33,043 nt of DNA from Flavobacteriales bacterium (GTDB taxonomy: Bacteria; Bacteroidota; Bacteroidia; Flavobacteriales_D; Crocinitomicaceae). Below the pieces are notes generated by a model, which saw nothing but the letters and a program-made list of their open reading frames with translations, ran no database searches and was not told the DNA's origin. The stretch covers positions 1 through 33,043 of the forward strand of contig CANHSL010000020.1 in NCBI GenBank assembly GCA_947463385.1, read 5' to 3'. This document shows positions 9,898 to 19,413 of the stretch, in pieces; the stretch's first letter is position 1, and each line of letters starts with the position of its first letter. The position numbers and the translations under genes were made by a program.

Positions 9898-12508
9898 GCG
9901 CTGACAATCTAGATTCCAGTAAGGCCAATTTCTGCAAGGCATCTGCTTCTTTTTGGCGCTCTACTGCAACCACTTGCTCTGGTGCACCGGCTACAAATCG
10001 TTCATTTGACAATTTCCCTTGAACTGCAGCGAGAAAGCCTTTAGTATACTTAATCTCTTCCAGTATCTTATTGCGCTCACCCTCCACGTCAATTAACTCT
10101 CCAAAAGGAATGTAATATTCAATGCCTTTTACAATAAAGCAGTGAGCACCGTCAATTTTACTAGGTTGCCTTTTCAATTCAGACAAATTCCCCATCTTAA
10201 CAAGCACCGCATCCAATGCATTTGAAGCATCGGACACCACCACTAATGAAAGCTTCACCTTTTGGGCAATGTTTTGCGTCTTACGGAAATTTCTAATGCC
10301 AGAAATAACTTCAAATACCTCGCTCATGGAAGATAGCACGTGGGCATCAGGGGTTTGAATTAAGGGCCAATTCGATATAATAATGTCGTCGCTTTCACCG
10401 CGAGTTGTTAACGCATGCCAAAGTTCCTCGGTAATAAATGGCATAAACGGATGAAGCAATTGCATGAGTTTTTCAAAAAACTGGGTGGTTTGTTCCAGCG
10501 TTTTTGAATCAATAGGTTGCTCATAACCGGGTTTGATCATTTCTAAATACCACGAGCAGAAATCATCCCAAATCAACTTATAGATTTCCATCAAGGCATC
10601 TGAAATCCTGAACTTATCAAAATGCGAATTAATGGCTATTAAACTCTCGTTCATTTTAGATTCGAACCAAGTAACTGCTTGTTTTGAATGAACAGGTTGT
10701 TCAAACGCTCTCACTTCCCAACCTGAAACCAAGCGATACGCATTCCAGATTTTATTTGCGAAATTTCGACCTTGCTCGCACTGCGACGTATCAAAAGGCA
10801 GGTCATTTCCTGCCGGAGAAGAAATCAATATCCCCATGCGCACACCATCCGCACCAAATTGATTAATTAAATCAATAGGATCGGGAGAATTACCCAAGGA
10901 TTTGGACATTTTACGTCCTAATTTATCACGAACTATTCCCGTGTAATAGACATTTTTAAACGGGAGGTCTCCCAGATATTCGTATCCTGCAATGATCATT
11001 CGAGCCACCCAAAAGAACATAATTTCTGGGGCCGTCACCAAGTCATTAGTCGGATAATAATAACTGATTTCAGGATTTTTGGGTTGAGTTATTCCGTTAA
11101 AGACAGAAATTGGCCACAACCAGCTGGAGAACCATGTATCTAATACATCCTCATCTTGTGTGAGCTGGGAAACTTCTTTTTCAATCCCTTTAGATTTCAA
11201 GATTTCAATTGCTTCAACTGCGGTTTCCGCCACCACAAAATCATTGGTTCCAGGTCCAAAATACCATGCAGGTATTTGATGTCCCCACCACAATTGACGA
11301 GAAATACACCAATCCTTTACATTCTCCATCCAATGGCGATAGGTATTTTTAAATTTATCTGGGAAAAACTTGATGTCGTCATTCATTACATGAACAAGGG
11401 CCGGTTCAGCCAATTCCTTCATCGATAAGAACCACTGCAATGACAATTTAGGTTCAATCACAGCATTTGTTCGTTCAGAAAAACCAACTTTATTAATGTA
11501 ATCCTCTGTTTTTACAAGGTAGCCTTTTTCTTGAAGTTCACTTGCAATGCGTTTTCTGCATTCGAAACGATCTACTCCTTCATAGTGAAGGCCATGCGCA
11601 TTTAAGGTTCCATTCTCATTGAACAAATCAATTGAAGGAAGGTTAAATTTCTTACCAAGTTCATAATCGTTAATGTCATGTGCAGGCGTAATTTTTAGGC
11701 ATCCTGTACCAAAGGTTGGGTCGACATATTCATCGGCAATCACAGGAACTATTCGGCCGGAAATAGGAACTATAACGGATTTTCCAACGGCATGTGCATA
11801 CCTCAAATCCTCCGGGTGAACACAAATTGCTGTATCTCCAAGAATGGTCTCTGGTCGCGTAGTTGCAATCGTTAACCAATCGTCTTCTGAACCTTCAATT
11901 TTATAACGAACATGATACAACCGAGAGTTCACCTCCTTGTATAAGACCTCTTCATCAGAAACAGCCGTAAGGGCCTCCGGATCCCAATTCACCATGCGAA
12001 CCCCACGATAAATCTTACCTTTTTTATACAAATCAATAAAAACAGCAATCACTGATTTAGAATACTCAGCATCCATGGTAAAATGGGTGCGCTCCCAATC
12101 ACACGATGCGCCTAATTTCTTTAGTTGGTCAAGGATGATCCCTCCATGCTTATCTTTCCATTCGAACGCATGCCTCAAAAATTCCTCACGCGTCAAGTCC
12201 GTCTTGTTTATTCCTTCCAATTTGAGCTTCTGTACTACCTTAGCTTCTGTTGCAATCGAAGCGTGATCGGTTCCAGGCACCCAACAAGCATTCTTACCTA
12301 ACATGCGTGCTCTTCGAACCAATACATCTTGAATTGTATTGTTTAACATATGTCCCATGTGCAGGACACCGGTCACATTGGGCGGAGGTATGACAACCGT
12401 ATATGCCTCTCTATCATCAGGTGTTGAATGAAAGTAGTTTTTTGATAACCAATAGGAGTACCACTTATTTTCTACTTCACCGGGAACAAATGTTTTTGGA
12501 ATTTCCAT
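9890..12508 (-). CDS. valS: Valyl-tRNA synthetase
   Basis: ValS charges tRNA-Val and edits mischarged Thr. The 872-residue product has the class I signatures: the HIGH-like HMGH at 50-53 (after PPPNVTGVL) and KMSKS near residue 535 ([14 protein letters not shown]). The editing-domain stretch [17 protein letters not shown] is present, as is the [16 protein letters not shown] motif typical of ValS. The C-terminus carries the usual anticodon-binding domain and a helical arm from about residue 810 ([17 protein letters not shown]), the short coiled coil characteristic of ValS. The start ATG at 12508 fits the family N-terminus. A near-consensus -7 element (TATCTTCG, one mismatch) lies 15 bases upstream. 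Confidence 0.97.
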   Translation of the reverse strand: MEIPKTFVPGEVENKWYSYWLSKNYFHSTPDDREAYTVVIPPPNVTGVLHMGHMLNNTIQDVLVRRARMLGKNACWVPGTDHASIATEAKVVQKLKLEGINKTDLTREEFLRHAFEWKDKHGGIILDQLKKLGASCDWERTHFTMDAEYSKSVIAVFIDLYKKGKIYRGVRMVNWDPEALTAVSDEEVLYKEVNSRLYHVRYKIEGSEDDWLTIATTRPETILGDTAICVHPEDLRYAHAVGKSVIVPISGRIVPVIADEYVDPTFGTGCLKITPAHDINDYELGKKFNLPSIDLFNENGTLNAHGLHYEGVDRFECRKRIASELQEKGYLVKTEDYINKVGFSERTNAVIEPKLSLQWFLSMKELAEPALVHVMNDDIKFFPDKFKNTYRHWMENVKDWCISRQLWWGHQIPAWYFGPGTNDFVVAETAVEAIEILKSKGIEKEVSQLTQDEDVLDTWFSSWLWPISVFNGITQPKNPEISYYYPTNDLVTAPEIMFFWVARMIIAGYEYLGDLPFKNVYYTGIVRDKLGRKMSKSLGNSPDPIDLINQFGADGVRMGILISSPAGNDLPFDTSQCEQGRNFANKIWNAYRLVSGWEVRAFEQPVHSKQAVTWFESKMNESLIAINSHFDKFRISDALMEIYKLIWDDFCSWYLEMIKPGYEQPIDSKTLEQTTQFFEKLMQLLHPFMPFITEELWHALTTRGESDDIIISNWPLIQTPDAHVLSSMSEVFEVISGIRNFRKTQNIAQKVKLSLVVVSDASNALDAVLVKMGNLSELKRQPSKIDGAHCFIVKGIEYYIPFGELIDVEGERNKILEEIKYTKGFLAAVQGKLSNERFVAGAPEQVVAVERQKEADALQKLALLESRLSALK

Positions 12509-12568
12509 GTATAAACTTTGGCGCGAAGATAATCATTCCAAGAGAAACAACGCGCGAATGCTTCCCTG

Positions 12569-12949
12569 CTATTGTTTCTGAGGCAGGACATTTCCTCGAA
12601 TGGTTAAAACAACCGGAGGAGCTTTATCGGAGGTAACTGTTATGGTTTTCACAAATTCACCCACTCGTTTTGTGTCATATGAAACACTAATCTTTCCTCG
12701 CTTATTCTTCTTTATTGGATTCTCAGGTTTTTCAGCAGTCGTACACCCACAACTGGTTTGGACATTAGTAATCGTAACTGCTTGTCCTGTTTTATTTATG
12801 AAATTAAATTCGAATACCTCTTTTGCATCGTAAGGAATATCATTTCGCTGTATTTCCGCTTGGTCAAACAGTAGAATCTTTTTAGAAGTAGATTGGCTAA
12901 ATGCCCCGCTAAACAAAAGTAACATGAAGAAAAAAGCAAACAATTTCAT
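12569..12949 (-). CDS. DUF1573-family exported protein
   Basis: A 126-residue protein with a Sec signal peptide (MKLFAFFFMLLLFSGAFSQ) followed by one Ig-like beta-sandwich of the DUF1573 family. Visible hallmarks are FNFINKTGQAVTITNVQTSCGCT and the later strand region YDTKRVGEFVKTITVTSD. The invariant CGCT motif (two Cys separated by Gly) is intact. DUF1573 proteins are abundant in Bacteroidota and predicted to be periplasmic or surface exposed; their function is not established. It sits between valS and the NUDIX gene on the same strand, with its own candidate promoter. Confidence 0.88.
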   Translation of the reverse strand: MKLFAFFFMLLLFSGAFSQSTSKKILLFDQAEIQRNDIPYDAKEVFEFNFINKTGQAVTITNVQTSCGCTTAEKPENPIKKNKRGKISVSYDTKRVGEFVKTITVTSDKAPPVVLTIRGNVLPQKQ

Positions 12950-12963
12950 ACGCGATATTTTAA

Positions 12964-12971
12964 CAAATATA
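12964..12971 (-). promoter_or_regulatory. Putative promoter -7 element of the DUF1573 gene
   Basis: On the minus strand this reads TATATTTG, a perfect TAnnTTTG, ending 14 bases before the ATG at 12949. Confidence 0.5.
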
Positions 12972-13003
12972 GGAGATTCGAAGCAAACTAGGTAATTGTT
13001 TTT

Positions 13004-13591
13004 TTATTCTGAAATTTCATCCCAAATCCACCGAATCATTGGGTAGGCCTGTTGCATTAATTCATCAACCTCAGGATATGCTTTGAATGCAGCCTCTGTA
13101 ATGCCTTCCTTCCGTTGCGGAACTAAAGCAATTGGAGGCGCAGCTGTCATGAGATACCAATGCGTTTCTTTGAGTACAATCTCCCCTTTAAGCGGATACA
13201 AATGATAAGTCGTGATGGGTGTAATCGACTCCGCAACCAATTCCATTTGTCCGCATTCTTCTGCGACTTCCCTCAGGGCTGCTTGTAAGGGAAATTCATC
13301 CGCCTCAATCCAACCTTTAGGTAAATCCCACATGGCATTTCGATAAATCATTAAAAGTGAATTATTACATCGAACAATACCTCCTGCAGCGCGAATTAAT
13401 TTAAACTTTGATTTAAATGAACTAAAATCTATGTTAAAAAACAACTCCGTATTCGCCTGATCGTGAATGTGATTCCACCATTTTTTGGATGGGAAACCAA
13501 CCGCATCCGTAACTATTTCACAAGATTGATGTTCATAACTACCAACATGCAAGGTCTTTTTTTCAGTAAAAACAATATAATTTTGCGACAT
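13004..13591 (-). CDS. NUDIX hydrolase
   Basis: NUDIX enzymes cleave nucleoside-diphosphate-linked substrates. The Nudix box (G-x5-E-x7-REVAEECG) spans residues 93-114 of 195, with all metal-binding Glu residues intact. It is preceded by RAAGGIVRCNNSLLMIYR and MWDLPKGW, as in the family. The first 65 residues form an extra N-terminal region seen in Bacteroidota homologues, which I cannot assign; the substrate is unknown. Its start codon interlocks with that of divergent pyrE (shared CATG at 13589-13592), and its promoter lies inside pyrE. Pairing with pyrE might hint at nucleotide metabolism, but that is only context. Confidence 0.9.
   Translation of the reverse strand: MSQNYIVFTEKKTLHVGSYEHQSCEIVTDAVGFPSKKWWNHIHDQANTELFFNIDFSSFKSKFKLIRAAGGIVRCNNSLLMIYRNAMWDLPKGWIEADEFPLQAALREVAEECGQMELVAESITPITTYHLYPLKGEIVLKETHWYLMTAAPPIALVPQRKEGITEAAFKAYPEVDELMQQAYPMIRWIWDEISE
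13578..13585 (+). promoter_or_regulatory. Putative pyrE promoter -7 element (leaderless configuration)
   Basis: TAATTTTG, a perfect TAnnTTTG, located inside the first codons of the NUDIX gene. Only four bases (CGAC) separate it from the pyrE ATG at 13590. Confidence 0.55.
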
Positions 13592-14234
13592 GATTTATGA
13601 CAAAGATAGCGCGTTACGCATTGCGGGAGAATTATTACGAATTAAAGCTGTTAAACTTCAACCTCAAGAACCATTCACGTGGGCTTCGGGTTGGAAATCT
13701 CCGATTTATTGTGATAACAGAAAAACCTTGTCGTTCCCAACGGTTCGTACCTACATCCGCCAGCGATTTTCTGAGTTAGTAGAAAAAGAATTTGGCAAAC
13801 CGGATGTTATTGCTGGTATTGCTACGGGTGGAATCCCACAAGGAGTTTTAGTGGCTCAAGAATTGGGATTACCTTTTATTTACGTTAGAAGTAATGTCAA
13901 AGACCATGGATTGGGCAACTTAATTGAAGGAACATACGAAGCAGGACAAACCGTAATTGTAGTTGAAGATTTAATTTCTACGGGCGGCAGTAGTTTACAA
14001 GGGGTTCAAGCCTTGAAAGATGCGGGCATGAAAGTTAAAGGGTTAATCGCAATATTTTCCTACGGATTTGATACCGCGAAGGAAGCCTTTGACAAAGCGG
14101 AAGTTCCATTTACTGTGTTATCCGATTATGATCATTTGATTGAGCAAGCCGTTAATCTTGAATATATAAAAGAGGAAGAACTTGACCAGCTAAAGAAATG
14201 GCGAGAATTACCCTCTAACTGGACGCCATCTTAA
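13590..14234 (+). CDS. pyrE: Orotate phosphoribosyltransferase
   Basis: PyrE transfers phosphoribose from PRPP to orotate to give OMP in de novo pyrimidine synthesis. The 214-residue protein begins with the conserved KLQPQEPFTWASGWKSPIYCDNR region (about 22-44), which contacts orotate. It contains the flexible-loop KDHGLGN and the PRPP-binding motif VVEDLISTGGSS near 124-135. The start is confidently ATG 13590, because the -7 element and the family N-terminus leave no room for another. The downstream SRPBCC gene begins 3 bases after the stop, so the two are probably co-transcribed. Confidence 0.97.
   Translation: MIYDKDSALRIAGELLRIKAVKLQPQEPFTWASGWKSPIYCDNRKTLSFPTVRTYIRQRFSELVEKEFGKPDVIAGIATGGIPQGVLVAQELGLPFIYVRSNVKDHGLGNLIEGTYEAGQTVIVVEDLISTGGSSLQGVQALKDAGMKVKGLIAIFSYGFDTAKEAFDKAEVPFTVLSDYDHLIEQAVNLEYIKEEELDQLKKWRELPSNWTPS
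13601..13608 (-). promoter_or_regulatory. Putative NUDIX-gene promoter -7 element inside pyrE
   Basis: On the minus strand this reads TATCTTTG, a perfect TAnnTTTG, lying within pyrE codons 4-7 and ending 9 bases before the NUDIX ATG at 13591. It faces the pyrE -7 element across only 15 bases. Confidence 0.5.
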
Positions 14235-14237
14235 TTC

Positions 14238-14633
14238 ATGCAAATAGAAAGCAAGCAGTTTACAGTATCCTCGAGTTCAGATCACGTATTGAGCTTTTTA
14301 GCTGTTCCAGAAAATTTGAAAAAACTTCTCCCTGCTGAGCGGATTCAAGAATTTAGCGCTAATGAAAAACAATGCAGTTTCAAAGCACAAGGGGGAATTA
14401 TCATTAGTTTAGTTTTTAACGAAAGGACCGCATCCAGCGTGAGCTACAGCAGCGGGACAAACAGTCCATTTCCCTTTAACTTGTTGATTTCCGTTGAGGA
14501 AAACAAGCAAGTATGCACCGGTCAATTATTGTTTAAAGGAGAAGCCTCACCATTTATTGCAATGATGGCGAAAGGACCACTCACGGCCTTATTCAATGAC
14601 ATGGGAGAAAACCTTGTTAACGTATTTAAATAA
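14238..14633 (+). CDS. SRPBCC-superfamily-like small protein
   Basis: A 131-residue cytoplasmic protein without signal or membrane segments. The pattern of an N-terminal strand (IESKQFTVSSSSDHVLSFLAVPENLKKLLP), several beta strands and a long C-terminal helix (MMAKGPLTALFNDMGENLVNVF) resembles the SRPBCC/START helix-grip fold, which binds hydrophobic ligands. I recognise the fold only by pattern; no ligand or catalytic residue can be named. It follows pyrE by 3 bases and overlaps birA tail-to-tail by 8 bases. Its link to pyrimidine synthesis, if any, is unknown. Confidence 0.75.
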   Translation: MQIESKQFTVSSSSDHVLSFLAVPENLKKLLPAERIQEFSANEKQCSFKAQGGIIISLVFNERTASSVSYSSGTNSPFPFNLLISVEENKQVCTGQLLFKGEASPFIAMMAKGPLTALFNDMGENLVNVFK

Positions 14634-15354
14634 TAACCCGTATTTGTCCGTGATCAAATAATAGATCCTGATTATCGATTCGAACCTTGAGTTGCCCCGA
14701 TGAGCCAACCCCCTGAATTTCCCCAAATACAGCGTGATCAGCAACTAAAAATTTCTGTTTTACCCCTGCTCTGAACAAATGGGCTTCGTATGTTGATTTC
14801 AATAAATCCCGTTGACTAAGTAAAGGCATGTTTGATGAAAGTGAATCGCAAAGCGACCAGAGCATATCATCTATATTATGATGAATTCCACTTATTTTTT
14901 TTATTGACGTTGCTTGAATCGTATTGAAATCGAGTTGATTCACATTAATTCCTACACCAATAATTATGGATTTAATTTGACTACCTTGATTTACCGTTTC
15001 AATAAGTAAACCACCAACTTTCAAATCCTCAACAAAAATATCATTTGGCCATTTAATTCTGGCCTTCACAGAAAACTTATTTAATAATTCGATGACACTC
15101 AAGGAAACCCACCAATTGATTGTTATAAGGTCACTTAATGCCAAATTGGCAGGTAAATAAACAAATGAGGCACAAAGGTTCATCCCGGGGTCAGAATGCC
15201 ATACATTGCTGCGTTGTCCGCGGCCATTCGTCTGAAAATCTGCCATTACTACTGCTCCATTTTCAATTATCCCATCTTTGAGCAGATTGGCTGCATAATT
15301 GTTGGTAGAATCCACCGAATTCAGTTTGAAAACCTGTTTACCAAATTTTAGCAT
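14626..15354 (-). CDS. birA: Biotin--[acetyl-CoA-carboxylase] ligase
   Basis: BirA attaches biotin to the carrier protein of acetyl-CoA carboxylase and other biotin enzymes. The 242-residue product has the catalytic-domain motifs SVDSTNNYA, the biotinyl-AMP loop QTNGRGQRSNVWHS, KWPNDIFVEDLKVGGLLIE and GVGINVN. It lacks the N-terminal winged-helix DNA-binding domain of group II BirA, so it is a monofunctional enzyme and not a repressor. The C-terminal 50 residues form the usual small beta domain. A candidate promoter lies 26 bases upstream, back-to-back with the rsfS promoter. Confidence 0.95.
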   Translation of the reverse strand: MLKFGKQVFKLNSVDSTNNYAANLLKDGIIENGAVVMADFQTNGRGQRSNVWHSDPGMNLCASFVYLPANLALSDLITINWWVSLSVIELLNKFSVKARIKWPNDIFVEDLKVGGLLIETVNQGSQIKSIIIGVGINVNQLDFNTIQATSIKKISGIHHNIDDMLWSLCDSLSSNMPLLSQRDLLKSTYEAHLFRAGVKQKFLVADHAVFGEIQGVGSSGQLKVRIDNQDLLFDHGQIRVII

Positions 15355-15380
15355 AATTTATAGCTAGTCGGAGTAAAAAC

Positions 15381-15388
15381 CAAAGGTA
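15381..15388 (-). promoter_or_regulatory. Putative birA promoter -7 element
   Basis: On the minus strand this reads TACCTTTG, a perfect TAnnTTTG, 26 bases upstream of the birA ATG. Confidence 0.5.
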
Positions 15389-15405
15389 TATTTAAATTAA
15401 TGAAT

Positions 15406-15413
15406 TAGTTTTG
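15406..15413 (+). promoter_or_regulatory. Putative promoter -7 element of the rsfS-ftsH-cdsA-psd operon
   Basis: TAGTTTTG, a perfect TAnnTTTG, 17 bases upstream of the rsfS ATG. I see no other perfect element in the following inter-gene gaps, so this may drive the whole run down to psd. Confidence 0.55.
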
Positions 15414-15430
15414 CACCTGTATAAAAATTA

Positions 15431-15811
15431 ATGGCAAAGATTAAAAAAGAAATATCGCACTCCGAAATACTTAGCAAATGTATTGTGGAAGGGATGCAAG
15501 AAAACAAAGCAAAGGATATTGTGGTTATAGACCTTAGGGGTTTAGGTTCTGCAGTATGTGATTTCTTTGTGATTTGTTCTGGCGAATCAAGCACTCAGGT
15601 GGATGGTATAACCAATGCCATTATGCGTTTCACCCGCAAAACCATGAAAGAAAAACCATGGCATACCGAAGGGCAACGGAATAGTGAGTGGGTTTTGCTT
15701 GATTACGTTGACGTAGTCGCCCATGTGTTTTACAAGGATGCTCGTGGATTTTATGAAATTGAGGATTTGTGGGCGGATGGTATAAGAACAGACATCCCTA
15801 ACTTAAATTAA
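15431..15811 (+). CDS. rsfS: Ribosomal silencing factor RsfS
   Basis: RsfS binds ribosomal protein uL14 on the 50S subunit and blocks subunit joining under nutrient limitation. The 126-residue product has the family motifs KAKDIVVIDLRGL, DFFVICSGESSTQVDGI, WHTEGQRNSEWVLLDYVDVVAHVF and RGFYEIEDLW. Length and start fit. It is first in a run with ftsH (6-base gap), cdsA and psd, an order I recall from other Bacteroidota. That would join ribosome silencing, membrane proteolysis and phospholipid synthesis in one transcript. Confidence 0.95.
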   Translation: MAKIKKEISHSEILSKCIVEGMQENKAKDIVVIDLRGLGSAVCDFFVICSGESSTQVDGITNAIMRFTRKTMKEKPWHTEGQRNSEWVLLDYVDVVAHVFYKDARGFYEIEDLWADGIRTDIPNLN

Positions 15812-15817
15812 AACATT

Positions 15818-17887
15818 ATGTCAGAAGATAAAAAGAAAGGTGGTTTTTCAGTGTATTGGATCTATGCCATTGCTGGATTAGCCTTTATCGCAATTCAATT
15901 ATTTTATGGTGCTGAGTCACGCATAACCATTGAACGAAAGCAAACATTGTTTGAATTGGTAGATTCAAGTGGTGTTGATAAAATAACCATCATCAATGAT
16001 CAACGTGCTAATTTCACGTTGAATGGAAGAGGGATTGAATTGGTAAAAACCTTTAAGAAAGGAGAATACCCTAAAATCTGGAAGCAACTGAAAAAGGAAA
16101 AATCCCTTGAAAAACAGAAAAAAGCGGAGATCGTACTGGAAAACATTGGAGATCTTGGGAATTTTGAAAACAGCTTAGAAAAGGAACGAGGATTTGAATG
16201 CGCACGCGATACTGAAACCGATTATTTCGGTACCATTTTGGCTTACTTATTACCATTTGGAATCATATTCTTAATATGGTTTTTTGTAATGCGCAGAATG
16301 ACTGGAGGCGGCGGAAGCGGCGGCGGTGGCGGCCAAATTTTCAATATTGGAAAATCAAGAGCCCAATTGTACGACAAAGGGAAATCTACCAACGTAACAT
16401 TCAAAGATGTTGCAGGGTTGCAAGGAGCAAAGGAGGAAATTGTTGAAATCGTTGAATTCCTAAAGAACCCGAAAAAATATACGGACATTGGTGCAAAAAT
16501 TCCAAAAGGCGCCTTATTGGTGGGCCCTCCAGGAACAGGGAAGACCTTATTAGCAAAAGCAGTAGCTGGAGAGGCTAAAGTACCTTTCTTCTCACTATCT
16601 GGATCTGACTTTGTGGAAATGTTTGTTGGTGTTGGTGCATCACGGGTAAGGGATCTTTTCCGTCAGGCAAAAGAGAAAGCGCCGTCTATCATTTTTATTG
16701 ATGAGATTGATGCGATTGGTAGAGCCCGAGGTAAAAATAACGGGTTCAATTCTAACGATGAGCGCGAGAACACCTTGAACCAGTTACTAACAGAAATGGA
16801 TGGTTTTGGTACAAACAGTGGAGTGATTATTTTAGCGGCTACCAACCGGGCAGACGTACTAGATAGTGCGCTATTAAGAGCAGGGCGATTCGACCGACAG
16901 ATCTACGTGGATATGCCTGATTTAAATGAACGTAAAGAAATCTTCCAAGTACATTTAAAACCGTTGAAATTAGAAGAAGGTCTTGATATTGACTTTTTGG
17001 CTAAACAAACCCCTGGATTTAGCGGCGCCGATATTGCAAACTTATGTAATGAAGCTGCATTGATTGCTGCACGAAAAGAAAAGAAGAAAGTTGGCAAGCA
17101 AGATTTCCTTGATGCGGTGGATCGAATTGTTGGTGGCTTAGAAAAGAAAAACAAAATCATCACCAAAGATGAGAAAAAGGCAATCGCTATCCATGAAGCA
17201 GGTCATGCTACCATTTCATGGTTATTGGAATATGCAAATCCCTTGGTGAAAGTTACGATTGTCCCTCGTGGTCAGTCCTTGGGTGCTGCATGGTATTTAC
17301 CAGAAGAGCGCAGCATTACCACCACCGAGCAATTATTAGATGAAATGTGTTCCGCACTCGGAGGAAGAGCAGCAGAGGAGCTTGTATTTTCTAAAATCAG
17401 CACGGGTGCATTGAGTGATTTGGAGAAAATAACTAAACAAGCCTATGCGATGGTCTCGATTTATGGTTTAAATAAACGGGTAGGAAATATTTCATTTTAC
17501 GATTCGCAAGGAAGGGATGCATTCACAAAACCATATTCTGACGAGACTGCAAAAATAATTGATGAAGAAGTATCGAAATTAGTGGAAGGTCAATATCAAC
17601 GTGCGTTAAAAATCCTCACTGAAAATAAAGTAAAACTTGAGTTATTAGCCGAAAAACTTTTAATTGACGAGGTTATATTTAAAGAAAACTTGGAAGAAAT
17701 CTTCGGAAAACGCCCTTGGGATCCTGCGGAACTTATTGAAGATAAAGAAAGTTCATCGAAAGATTCAGCCTCAGAAAATGAACAAATTGTATCTTCTGAA
17801 GCATCGCCTTCCGAAGAAAATCAACCTGAAGACCCCACGGAAAATTCAACACCACCGAAGAACGAATCGGAAACAACTGAAGAATAG
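15818..17887 (+). CDS. ftsH: ATP-dependent zinc metalloprotease FtsH
   Basis: FtsH is a membrane-anchored AAA+ protease that degrades misfolded membrane proteins and regulators. The 689-residue product has two membrane segments (about 13-31 and 138-159) flanking an extracytoplasmic domain. A Gly-rich linker (163-172) follows, then Walker A GPPGTGKT (236-243), Walker [12 protein letters not shown], and the second region of homology ending [10 protein letters not shown]. The zinc-protease motif HEAGH is at 459-463. The C-terminal 55 residues form a Ser/Glu/Pro-rich acidic tail of low complexity, common in Bacteroidota FtsH. It lies 6 bases after rsfS and 12 bases before cdsA. Confidence 0.98.
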   Translation: MSEDKKKGGFSVYWIYAIAGLAFIAIQLFYGAESRITIERKQTLFELVDSSGVDKITIINDQRANFTLNGRGIELVKTFKKGEYPKIWKQLKKEKSLEKQKKAEIVLENIGDLGNFENSLEKERGFECARDTETDYFGTILAYLLPFGIIFLIWFFVMRRMTGGGGSGGGGGQIFNIGKSRAQLYDKGKSTNVTFKDVAGLQGAKEEIVEIVEFLKNPKKYTDIGAKIPKGALLVGPPGTGKTLLAKAVAGEAKVPFFSLSGSDFVEMFVGVGASRVRDLFRQAKEKAPSIIFIDEIDAIGRARGKNNGFNSNDERENTLNQLLTEMDGFGTNSGVIILAATNRADVLDSALLRAGRFDRQIYVDMPDLNERKEIFQVHLKPLKLEEGLDIDFLAKQTPGFSGADIANLCNEAALIAARKEKKKVGKQDFLDAVDRIVGGLEKKNKIITKDEKKAIAIHEAGHATISWLLEYANPLVKVTIVPRGQSLGAAWYLPEERSITTTEQLLDEMCSALGGRAAEELVFSKISTGALSDLEKITKQAYAMVSIYGLNKRVGNISFYDSQGRDAFTKPYSDETAKIIDEEVSKLVEGQYQRALKILTENKVKLELLAEKLLIDEVIFKENLEEIFGKRPWDPAELIEDKESSSKDSASENEQIVSSEASPSEENQPEDPTENSTPPKNESETTEE

Positions 17888-17899
17888 GCTTACTAGGGC

Positions 17900-18715
17900 A
17901 TGAGTAATTTAGTCCAACGAGTCATAACCGGAACAATCCTTGGGATTTTGATATTGGGATCTGTAATCGCAGGCCCTTGGATTCAAGGCGTAGTTTTTAG
18001 TGTATTTATGATTGTAGGATTGCTTGAATTCTATCGCATGTGTGATCGGTTATCGTTCATTCATGTTTCTAAGGAAATGGGGCTATTCATTGGTATTTTT
18101 ATTTATTTACTTCTGATCGGAATGAGTATAGAGGTGCTTCCCATTATTTCTATCACGGTAGTTTTTCCTTTGTTTTTTGGTTTGATTTTAACAGAGCTCT
18201 GGAAAAAGCATCCCCAACCACTTTTAAACATTGCAGTATTGGTTCTGGGGATAATTTACGTGGTTATTCCGTTCTATTTGAGCATCGATTTAAATATTCG
18301 AAACGGTCAATACTTACCCAATGTAGCGGGCATGTTAATTTTAATTTGGACCAATGATACCATGGCGTATTTCGTTGGGAAAAAATGGGGGAAACACAAG
18401 TTATTTGAGCGTATTTCTCCAAAGAAAACATGGGAAGGCACACTTGGTGGCATTGTATTTACCTTATTGTTTGGCTTTATTATTGGAACATACATTAACC
18501 AAGGATTGACCTTGTTTTGGGTTATTTCGGCAGTTATTATTGGCCCTTGCGCCATCTTTGGGGATTTATTAGAATCGCTATTCAAACGAAGCTTAGAAAT
18601 CAAGGACAGCGGAAGTATTTTACCAGGTCACGGCGGCGTGTTAGATCGCTTTGATGCTGCCTTATTTAGCATTCCCTTCTTCTATTGTTGGTACATGCTC
18701 TATTTTTATTGGTAA
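17900..18715 (+). CDS. cdsA: Phosphatidate cytidylyltransferase
   Basis: CdsA converts phosphatidic acid and CTP to CDP-diacylglycerol, the branch-point precursor of phospholipids. The 271-residue integral membrane protein has about 7-8 hydrophobic segments. It contains the substrate-binding region TNDTMAYFVGKKWGKHKLF, PKKTWEGTLGG, and the signature GDLLESLFKRSLEIKDSG followed by PGHGGVLDRFDA, with the metal-binding Asp residues. It lies 12 bases after ftsH and 9 before psd. CdsA and Psd are consecutive parts of the phosphatidylethanolamine route; the phosphatidylserine synthase gene is not in this window. Confidence 0.96.
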   Translation: MSNLVQRVITGTILGILILGSVIAGPWIQGVVFSVFMIVGLLEFYRMCDRLSFIHVSKEMGLFIGIFIYLLLIGMSIEVLPIISITVVFPLFFGLILTELWKKHPQPLLNIAVLVLGIIYVVIPFYLSIDLNIRNGQYLPNVAGMLILIWTNDTMAYFVGKKWGKHKLFERISPKKTWEGTLGGIVFTLLFGFIIGTYINQGLTLFWVISAVIIGPCAIFGDLLESLFKRSLEIKDSGSILPGHGGVLDRFDAALFSIPFFYCWYMLYFYW

Positions 18716-18724
18716 ATTTACCCC

Positions 18725-19384
18725 ATGCGATTTCATAAAGAAGGATACGTCATTATGACAACAGCCACGCTCATAACAGGTGTTATTGTGGCTTTCATTT
18801 GGGTGTTATTATGTAATTCAATGCTTTGGCTTAATGTATTACTTTCGATAATTCCTTTGATTTTTCTATATCTTATTATTCAATTCTTTAGGGTACCGAA
18901 TCGAACAACCGCGGGAAATTCCAGCGATGTGATTTGTCCCGCTGATGGAAAAGTTGTAGTAATCGAACGGGTATTTGAACCTGAGTTCATTAAACAAGAT
19001 TGCATACAAATTTCCATCTTTATGTCGCCATTAAACGTCCATGCGAACTATGTCCCAATCGCTGGAAACGTAGTATATACGAAATACCACGAAGGTTCAT
19101 ACTTGGTTGCTTGGCACCCGAAAAGCTCAACGGAGAATGAACGTTCAACGATGGTAATCGAAACTTCCTCAAAAAAACGTGTATTGATTCGCCAAATTGC
19201 TGGCGCGCTTGCACGAAGAATTTGTTTCTATGCACGTCCTGATCTTTCATATGAAAAAGGTGATGAATTTGGCTTCATAAAGTTCGGATCACGAGTGGAT
19301 GTATTTCTCCCTTTAGATGCACAAATCAAGGTTAGCATCGGACAAAAGGTTAAAAATCGTGAAGACATACTTGCAACTGTGTAA
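18725..19384 (+). CDS. psd: Phosphatidylserine decarboxylase proenzyme (short type)
   Basis: Psd decarboxylates phosphatidylserine to phosphatidylethanolamine. The 219-residue product matches the short Psd type used by Bacteroidota: an N-terminal hydrophobic hairpin (about 12-50), RVPNRTT, CPADGKVVVIERV, and the motif MSPLNVHANYVPIAG. The self-cleavage site is in IKFGSRVDVFLP, where the Ser becomes the pyruvoyl group of the alpha chain after cleavage at Gly-Ser. It follows cdsA by 9 bases, so PE synthesis is coupled to CDP-DAG synthesis. Length and start fit the family. Confidence 0.95.
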   Translation: MRFHKEGYVIMTTATLITGVIVAFIWVLLCNSMLWLNVLLSIIPLIFLYLIIQFFRVPNRTTAGNSSDVICPADGKVVVIERVFEPEFIKQDCIQISIFMSPLNVHANYVPIAGNVVYTKYHEGSYLVAWHPKSSTENERSTMVIETSSKKRVLIRQIAGALARRICFYARPDLSYEKGDEFGFIKFGSRVDVFLPLDAQIKVSIGQKVKNREDILATV

Positions 19385-19413
19385 ATCTTAGTACATTTAC
19401 AAAAAAATATACC

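Noticed and set aside
12560-12596. Inverted repeat CCTGC...GCAGG near the end of the DUF1573 gene as a terminator
   Set aside because: A 5-bp stem with a 13-base loop and no T-run on the minus strand; part of it is coding.
16303-16332. GC-rich repeat (GGCGGCGGAAGC-like) as a mobile or regulatory repeat
   Set aside because: It encodes the Gly-rich linker of FtsH after the second membrane segment, a normal feature of the family.
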